Shown here: positions 16,314 to 19,978 of the stretch, piece after piece
Layout: each line of letters begins with the position of its first letter
How positions within the stretch are numbered: the stretch's first letter is position 1
NCBI GenBank assembly: GCA_023424355.1
Contig: JAFAEA010000198.1
Coordinates: forward strand, 1 to 19,978
From: Chloroflexota bacterium
Lineage (GTDB): Bacteria; Chloroflexota; Chloroflexia; Thermomicrobiales; UBA6265
DNA length: 19,978 bases
Direction: 5' to 3'
The notes under the pieces: generated by a model
Seen by the model: only the letters and a program-made list of their open reading frames with translations
What the model was told of the DNA's origin: nothing
Databases searched by the model: none
Program-made: the position numbers and the translations under genes

Positions 16314-16433
16314 GACAAAAACTCGTTCTTTGTGGTACAAACGCCTCAGCGTGCAATCACCTTGATTGTCGCATGTTGTATTCAACCTCGACCTGAAGGG
16401 ACGCTTAATGTTGCAGACAACCCTTGCCACGGT

Positions 16434-16495
16434 CGATGTCATGAACAGCTAGAGCCTCCAGGCACTTCCCCGGTAACTCTCGTTTCATGGCATCG
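16434..16495. repeat. 12-bp inverted repeat, possible structured RNA
   Basis: CGATGTCATGAA (16434-16445) pairs with TTCATGGCATCG (16484-16495) with a single G-U on the plus-strand RNA. Inside, AGAG (16451-16454) can pair with CTCT (16477-16480). The seven-T run begins 35 bases downstream on the plus strand. It could belong to a small plus-strand RNA or to the leader of rnz on the minus strand. Confidence 0.45.
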
Positions 16496-16632
16496 AAGAA
16501 TGTGAATTCTCTTCGCACCCTGCGGAGTGATTTTTTTGGTATGCCTGAACGAAAGAGAGTCCTTAATGCAACAAGCTCTTGTGAATGATGCTGCCTTCGG
16601 CAGCGTAAATCCCCTCCTACCTTCATTTTTCG

Positions 16633-16664
16633 TGTCCTGCACCAACGTGGGTCAGGACAGAGGG
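16633..16664 (+). promoter_or_regulatory. Hairpin next to the ribosome site of the RNHCP gene
   Basis: TGTCCTG (16633-16639) and CAGGACA (16653-16659) form a 7-bp stem, with an inner CAC-CAAC-GTG. The 3' arm touches the Shine-Dalgarno AGAGGG (16659-16664), which is seven bases before TTG 16672 and one before GTG 16666. This decides the start in favour of TTG and could affect translation initiation. Confidence 0.45.
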
Positions 16665-16671
16665 TGTGACA

Positions 16672-17148
16672 TTGTCATTCACAGATTACGATTCAGAATA
16701 CGAATACGAGACAGAAGAGAAGTTCCATAACAGGAAGCGTCAGCAGCGCCGATCGGCAGCGCCAAAGCGCAAGCGAAATCGATTGACCCGACCTCCGCGA
16801 ACGGAGACCGACCAGGCGTTCCGCTGTGTACATTGCAAGCAGTTCATCGGCGCACCCATCGCAGGTGGACGGCATCGCAATCATTGCCCGAATTGCTTGT
16901 GGAGTCGGCACGTGGACCATTCAGTTCCCGGTGATCGGAAGAGCGATTGCCATTCAGCCATGGAGCCGGTCGGCAAAATCGTGCGTCGCAATGGCGAGCA
17001 GGTGCTCCTCCACCGATGCCGCGGATGTGGCAAGGACGATCCGAACAGGATCGCGGCGGATGATAGTCCGCTACTACTAATGCGATTGCCACTGCTGGAA
17101 AACCCGGCAATGGCTTCAGAAGAACCGGTCGATCTCGAATCGGCCTAG
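16672..17148 (+). CDS. RNHCP domain protein (zinc-binding, unknown function)
   Basis: A 158-residue protein whose second half is the RNHCP domain, named after its motif, here RNHCP at residues 69-73. Paired cysteines CVHC (52-55), CPNC (72-75), DCHS (C93) and CRGCG (116-120) look like zinc ligands. The N-terminal ~45 residues are low-complexity: acidic/Tyr-rich (DYDSEYEYETEE), then strongly basic (RKRQQRRSAAPKRKRNR), suggesting nucleic-acid or ribosome contact. The family is widespread in bacteria, but I know of no assigned biochemical role. TTG 16672 is chosen for its spacing from AGAGGG; GTG 16666 is possible. The gene is single, divergent from rnz and convergent with the MBL gene. Confidence 0.87.
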   Translation: MSFTDYDSEYEYETEEKFHNRKRQQRRSAAPKRKRNRLTRPPRTETDQAFRCVHCKQFIGAPIAGGRHRNHCPNCLWSRHVDHSVPGDRKSDCHSAMEPVGKIVRRNGEQVLLHRCRGCGKDDPNRIAADDSPLLLMRLPLLENPAMASEEPVDLESA

Positions 17149-17157
17149 GAATCCGAT

Positions 17158-17185
17158 CCGGCGGCGAGGGCTACTTCGCCGCCGG
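17158..17185. terminator. GC-rich hairpin between convergent genes
   Basis: CCGGCGGCGA (17158-17167) pairs perfectly with TCGCCGCCGG (17176-17185). The right arm overlaps the last codons of the MBL-fold gene. There is no T run on either side, so it would terminate weakly or act as a 3'-end stabiliser for both transcripts. Confidence 0.55.
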
Positions 17186-18106
17186 CTGGTCCAATATCCC
17201 GTGCACCTTGTACCAGCGGAGGAGTCCCTGTGCACCGAGGAAACTGGGCATGGCAAGTTCCATACTTGCCATGCGACTTGAACCGGATTCCCTCTCGTAC
17301 TCCTGCAGACTTTGCTTACGGATCGCTTCCTCGAGCGGATCCTCATCGCTCAGCGATGTGACGATCTGCTCGGCGATGGAGACGCGATCTCGAATTCGCT
17401 CTTCGATCTGCGCCAGATGCGATTCTGGTTCAGCCACCCAACCGAAATGCGGTAGTGCCAGGGCGGTTGGATTCAGGCGGCGGAGCTTCACTGCTGTGGC
17501 TTGCCAGGCATCGAAATCCAACTCGATTGGCGCCAGCGTAGGCACGATGACTGAAGAGTTCGGCAAGCGGGCATGAGCAGCGTCTCCGGCGAAGAGAACA
17601 CCATTGCCGGTATCCAGGAAGGAAAGATGCGTGCCAGCGTGGCCCGGCGTATGAATCGCCAGCAAATTGGTGTCGGGCACGGTTTCTCCGGGGAGAATCG
17701 GATCGATTCGATCGGAATCGATGCCGATAATCTCGCCCCAGAGCATCTCCATTCGGTCCCGAAAGCTCATTGAAGCGCTGCGGATGAGTCGGGAAGGATC
17801 CACCAATACCTGGGCGGCGTCCTGATGGACAGTGACGCGGAGATGCGGGTGATCCCGCAATAGCGTGCCAGCTCCGCCGCCGTGATCGAGATGGATATGC
17901 GTGAGAACGATGCGGCTAATATCGCGCATATCGATGCCTGCATCGGCGATTTTACGCTCCAGAACAGCCTGTGTGGTGCTGGGGCCGCAATCGATCATCA
18001 CCCAGCCATCGGCACTTCGAATCAGCCAGGTACCGATAGCTTCCGGTGTATTCTGGAATTCGAGATCGATAAGCAGCTGATTCCCATCGCCAAAGGGGGT
18101 AATCAC
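17171..18106 (-). CDS. MBL-fold metallo-hydrolase
   Basis: A 311-residue metallo-beta-lactamase-fold hydrolase. Metal-binding motifs appear in order: THIHLDHGG (H70, H72, D74, H75), TPGHAGTH (H156) and LFAGDAAH (D175), and LPHFG near the end supplies a further His. WLIRSADGWVMIDCGPS is the usual first beta hairpin. The family spans glyoxalase II-like, lactonase-like and other hydrolases, and the sequence does not reveal the substrate. The C-terminal ~70 residues (ERIRDRVSIAEQIVTSL, QGLLRWYKVHGIL) form a helical extension seen in many family members. GTG 18106 is chosen because GAGGA lies at 18114-18118; upstream ATG 18151 would overlap the divergent promoter region. It shares the upstream region with the toxin-antitoxin pair. 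Confidence 0.9.
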   Translation of the reverse strand: MITPFGDGNQLLIDLEFQNTPEAIGTWLIRSADGWVMIDCGPSTTQAVLERKIADAGIDMRDISRIVLTHIHLDHGGGAGTLLRDHPHLRVTVHQDAAQVLVDPSRLIRSASMSFRDRMEMLWGEIIGIDSDRIDPILPGETVPDTNLLAIHTPGHAGTHLSFLDTGNGVLFAGDAAHARLPNSSVIVPTLAPIELDFDAWQATAVKLRRLNPTALALPHFGWVAEPESHLAQIEERIRDRVSIAEQIVTSLSDEDPLEEAIRKQSLQEYERESGSSRMASMELAMPSFLGAQGLLRWYKVHGILDQPAAK

Positions 18107-18121
18107 GAGACAATCCTCTTT

Positions 18122-18141
18122 CGGCCGAATTGGCCTATAAT
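18122..18141 (+). promoter_or_regulatory. Divergent promoter region with TATAAT and GGCC repeat
   Basis: A perfect -10 hexamer TATAAT lies at 18136-18141 on the plus strand, in front of the HTH-PIN pair. GGCC-GAATT-GGCC sits immediately upstream, a short palindromic site that fits autoregulation by the antitoxin. No good -35 is seen. A start site near 18148 would give a leader of about 40 bases and argues for ATG 18189 as the first gene's start. Confidence 0.5.
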
Positions 18142-18188
18142 CGGAAAACATGTTGTTGCATGCTACCAACACGGAGACGACTTCTACC

Positions 18189-18512
18189 ATGGACTATACC
18201 GCCTCCAATCAGGATGGACTGAGCGTTGCCGAGACCGCGCGCTTGCTGAATCGCAGCACCGAACAAGTGCGTCGATATCTCCGCGAAGGTCGGCTTGCCG
18301 GTCGGCGAGTCGGTGGCCAATGGTTCATCGAACCAGCAGCAGTAGAGGAATTTGGCAGCAGCCAGACCAAGGAAGATCGCTTCACGCGTGATCTCAAATC
18401 TGCCGCACGCACCAAGCCGCTCGATGGAGTCATTGGCATCGGATCCGGACCGGGTTCCGATATCGTCAACGGCCTCTCCAGCTATCGTGCAGCCAGCCTG
18501 CGCCGCAAGTAA
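18189..18512 (+). CDS. Excisionase/MerR-type HTH antitoxin
   Basis: A 107-residue DNA-binding protein. Residues ~11-54 (LSVAETARLLNRSTEQVRRYLREGRLAGRRVGGQWFIEPAAVEEF) are a winged HTH of the excisionase family (HTH_17 type). The C-terminal PLDGVIGIGSGPGSDIVNGLSSYRAASLRRK resembles the toxin-neutralising tail of VapB-like antitoxins (IGIG.G...D....Y). It likely binds both the toxin encoded next and their common promoter. ATG 18189 has GGAG 12 bases upstream, which is long; an ATG at 18150 would lie at the expected transcript start. The toxin gene starts 11 bases after its stop. Confidence 0.83.
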   Translation: MDYTASNQDGLSVAETARLLNRSTEQVRRYLREGRLAGRRVGGQWFIEPAAVEEFGSSQTKEDRFTRDLKSAARTKPLDGVIGIGSGPGSDIVNGLSSYRAASLRRK

Positions 18513-18523
18513 AGGAAACCTGC

Positions 18524-18934
18524 ATGTCATCTGGCACCGTACCCAATCAGCCGACCGCCTTCGTGGACGCCAGCGCGATTGTTGCCCTGGTTGATCGAAA
18601 CGATCGCTCTCACGATGACGCGGTGGCGGCGTATCACGGACTGCAGGAAGCCAACTATCGCCTGTTCACCACCAATCTGGTGCTGGCCGAGGTGGTGCAG
18701 CTTCTGAATGATGGCGTTGGTGCCGAAGTCTCTCGTCAGTTCTTGCGGGATCATCGCCTGGCCGTTTATCACGCGACCGAGGAAGACGAAGACCGCGCCG
18801 CCGCGATGGTAATGACCTCCCGTACGTCTCGTGGGTTGAGCTATGTGGACGCCGTCAGCCTGGTGGTGATGGAGAAGCTTGGTATTGCCGATGCGTTTGT
18901 GGTGGATACCACATTCCTGGCTGAGGCTAACTAG
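18524..18934 (+). CDS. PIN-domain ribonuclease toxin (VapC-like)
   Basis: A 136-residue PIN-fold nuclease. The acidic active-site residues are at expected places: D15 (FVDASAIVALVD), E56 (LVLAEVVQLL), D109 (LSYVDAVSLVVMEKLGI) and D128 (AFVVDTTF). VapC toxins cleave tRNA or rRNA to stop translation when the antitoxin is lost. An AGGA lies in the 11-base gap behind the antitoxin gene. The antitoxin-toxin order and small sizes fit a type II module. A housekeeping RNase role cannot be excluded. Confidence 0.88.
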   Translation: MSSGTVPNQPTAFVDASAIVALVDRNDRSHDDAVAAYHGLQEANYRLFTTNLVLAEVVQLLNDGVGAEVSRQFLRDHRLAVYHATEEDEDRAAAMVMTSRTSRGLSYVDAVSLVVMEKLGIADAFVVDTTFLAEAN

Positions 18935-18945
18935 GGAGTCAGCAA

Positions 18946-19323
18946 ATGGCGAGTGCATACACCAAAACCTGCCCGGATTGCGGTGCTGTGAACGATGCGA
19001 ACGATTTGTTCTGCAAGGATTGCGGTACAAGTTTGGCCATGGTTGGCGGGGCATCCCAGCAGACTTCGTCCTTCACGCCAATTACATCCGATGGTACCCA
19101 AACCACGACAATTGCACCTGCGGCCGCGCCACAGTACGCGCCGGCAGCAACTCCCTCCTACGAACCGCAGCAGAGCTATAGCTATTACCCGCACGAGGAA
19201 AGCACCCGAGGGGCCGTGCTGGGTTGGTTGGCAGCGGCACTGATGCTGATCATCGTCGCAGCATTCTTCTGGAGTGCAGTGATTTCCGACGCAACACGGG
19301 ATCGAATTACCGGAATCTTCTAG
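18946..19323 (+). CDS. Zinc-ribbon, single-pass membrane protein
   Basis: A 125-residue small protein. An N-terminal zinc ribbon CPDCG...CKDCG (C9, C12, C23, C26) is followed by a disordered Thr/Ala/Pro/Tyr-rich linker (about 31-85) and a C-terminal membrane helix GAVLGWLAAALMLIIVAAFFWSAVI (89-113). The ribbon would face the cytoplasm. Function unknown; such double-cysteine ribbons plus a tail helix are common in uncharacterised bacterial proteins. GGGAG (18934-18938) gives a good ribosome site, touching the toxin stop codon. It may be co-transcribed with the toxin-antitoxin pair. Its stop shares a CTAG with the stop of the convergent gene. Confidence 0.82.
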   Translation: MASAYTKTCPDCGAVNDANDLFCKDCGTSLAMVGGASQQTSSFTPITSDGTQTTTIAPAAAPQYAPAATPSYEPQQSYSYYPHEESTRGAVLGWLAAALMLIIVAAFFWSAVISDATRDRITGIF

Positions 19324-19978
19324 GCGTCCCAGATTCCCGATCGCAATTCCTCCAACAACTCATCGAGCGCTGCCATTATTTGGCGATGGAGCTCCGGGTC
19401 TGATTGCGGGATCCCAGTGCTCTCGTACTCATATTCATCCAGGATTTTGATGGTGCCATCCGGCAGCTTCACGGCATCCAGCCAGTGATCCTCCCAGGTG
19501 ATGACTGGTTGGCCAACGTCGTCCAAACTGAGCGTTGTCGGTGCGGTGATATTGGCGTAGATGCCGGAGAATTCGCCATTGGGTGCATATACCTGAAAGA
19601 TGTTGAATCGCTTGCTGGCGGAGAAGTATTCGAGGATCTTGCCACCGGTGATGAACTTGACGCCATCGACATCAACATCTGTCATCGTCCACTTCGCCTC
19701 GAAGGCCAACCAGTCGGACCGGTCGAATGGCACAACCACTCCCGGATAGGACAGCACAGCTTTATCCGAGCCGAACTCGGCTTTCTCAATCGTCACGACC
19801 TGACCAGCGTGCATGGCGATCCAGCCTTCGTCCGACACTGGAGCCAATTGGCGCTCCACAATCACGCAATCTCGCCAGATTCCGTCCAGCTGACCATGCC
19901 GCTCGTAGATACCAACCTCACGGAATCCCAGTTTGGCAAGCAGTGAGCGGCTGCCGGTGTTCTCGACAAACACCCGGC
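19320..19978 (-). CDS. GNAT acetyltransferase-DUF402 fusion, 5' end beyond the window
   Basis: The visible ~219 codons start inside a GNAT domain: RVFVENTGSRSLLAKLGFREVGIYERHGQLDGIWRDCVIVERQL is the C-terminal end typical of phosphinothricin/YncA-like N-acetyltransferases. From about residue 50 on the sequence is a DUF402 domain. It shows ILEYFSASKRFNIFQVY, GEFSGIYANITAPTT, WEDHWLDAVKLPDG and KILDEYEYE, the acidic metal-binding pattern shared with nucleoside tri-/diphosphate phosphatases of the Ntdp type and the FAU-1 C-terminal domain. The reading frame is continuous with no stop between the parts, so it appears to be a true fusion. Reaction and substrate cannot be assigned. Convergent with the zinc-ribbon gene, sharing CTAG. 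Confidence 0.82.
   Translation of the reverse strand, partial: RVFVENTGSRSLLAKLGFREVGIYERHGQLDGIWRDCVIVERQLAPVSDEGWIAMHAGQVVTIEKAEFGSDKAVLSYPGVVVPFDRSDWLAFEAKWTMTDVDVDGVKFITGGKILEYFSASKRFNIFQVYAPNGEFSGIYANITAPTTLSLDDVGQPVITWEDHWLDAVKLPDGTIKILDEYEYESTGIPQSDPELHRQIMAALDELLEELRSGIWDA

Larger units (their letters stand above)
16314..16671. other. Gap of 358 bases with several inverted repeats, between divergent rnz and RNHCP genes
   Basis: No convincing protein gene on either strand. The stretch holds a 12-bp inverted repeat (16434-16495), a small hairpin CGAAGA/TCTTCG at about 16494-16515, a run of seven T (16531-16537) after a GC-rich segment, a perfect hairpin GCTGCC-TTC-GGCAGC (16590-16604) and a hairpin next to the RNHCP ribosome site (16633-16659). 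It must contain promoters for two divergent genes, but none is clear. Confidence 0.6.

Noticed and set aside
16314..16442. Upstream extension of ribonuclease Z
   Set aside because: The added residues have no family similarity; RNase Z proteins start at the M..LGTGA motif.
16405..16626. Open frame of ~73 codons on the minus strand in the rnz-RNHCP gap
   Set aside because: No recognisable family and no ribosome site, and it spans several inverted repeats; probably chance.
16633..16664. Resemblance of GGGTCAGGAC to the signal-recognition-particle RNA core
   Set aside because: The essential GGAAGCAGC part of the conserved loop is missing, so it is not an SRP RNA.

Overview
The window looks like a chromosomal piece of a free-living, moderately GC-rich bacterium. 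Many secreted or solute-binding proteins begin with a twin-arginine (Tat) signal. The mature start of one binding protein is rich in Ala, Ser, Thr, Pro and Glu, there are orphan binding proteins, and the ABC importer has no ATPase gene beside it. This style recalls Chloroflexota (Thermomicrobia-like), but that is an inference from style, not from a marker gene. No insertion sequence, phage gene, CRISPR array or origin was seen.

Left edge (1-1342): the tRNA-modification gene tsaD (cut by the window edge) follows rimI in a 4-base-overlap operon on the minus strand. A tRNA-Leu(CAA) lies head-to-head with them. Positions 1493-2128 encode a small SGNH/GDSL esterase.

Carbohydrate locus (2149-9244): a LacI-type regulator, a large cytoplasmic FAD-dependent oxidoreductase with a C-terminal beta-sandwich-like domain, a Tat-exported sugar-binding protein and two MalF/MalG-type permeases lie in one direction and probably form an operon. 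It closes with a terminator at 9191-9218. A strong stem-loop separates the binding-protein gene from the permease genes. TTGCAC/GTGCAA palindromes lie upstream of the regulator gene and again downstream of the operon, in front of an orphan family-5 (peptide/oligosaccharide type) binding protein (9406-11208). The simplest reading is one regulon: two binding proteins feed oligosaccharides or glycoconjugates into the cell, where the FAD enzyme acts on them. The substrate cannot be read from the sequence.

Minus-strand cluster (11269-13955): a cytoplasmic GH29 alpha-L-fucosidase, a YdcF/ElyC-like DUF218 membrane protein and a divergent shikimate-kinase-like P-loop protein, tightly packed. The fucosidase would fit import of fucosylated oligosaccharides.

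Right part (14140-19978): an LCP-family cell-wall glycopolymer ligase, ribonuclease Z, an RNHCP-domain zinc protein, an MBL-fold hydrolase, a HTH/PIN toxin-antitoxin pair, a zinc-ribbon membrane protein and a GNAT-DUF402 fusion cut by the right edge. The 358-base gap between rnz and the RNHCP gene holds several inverted repeats and a run of seven T, and is the least explained stretch.
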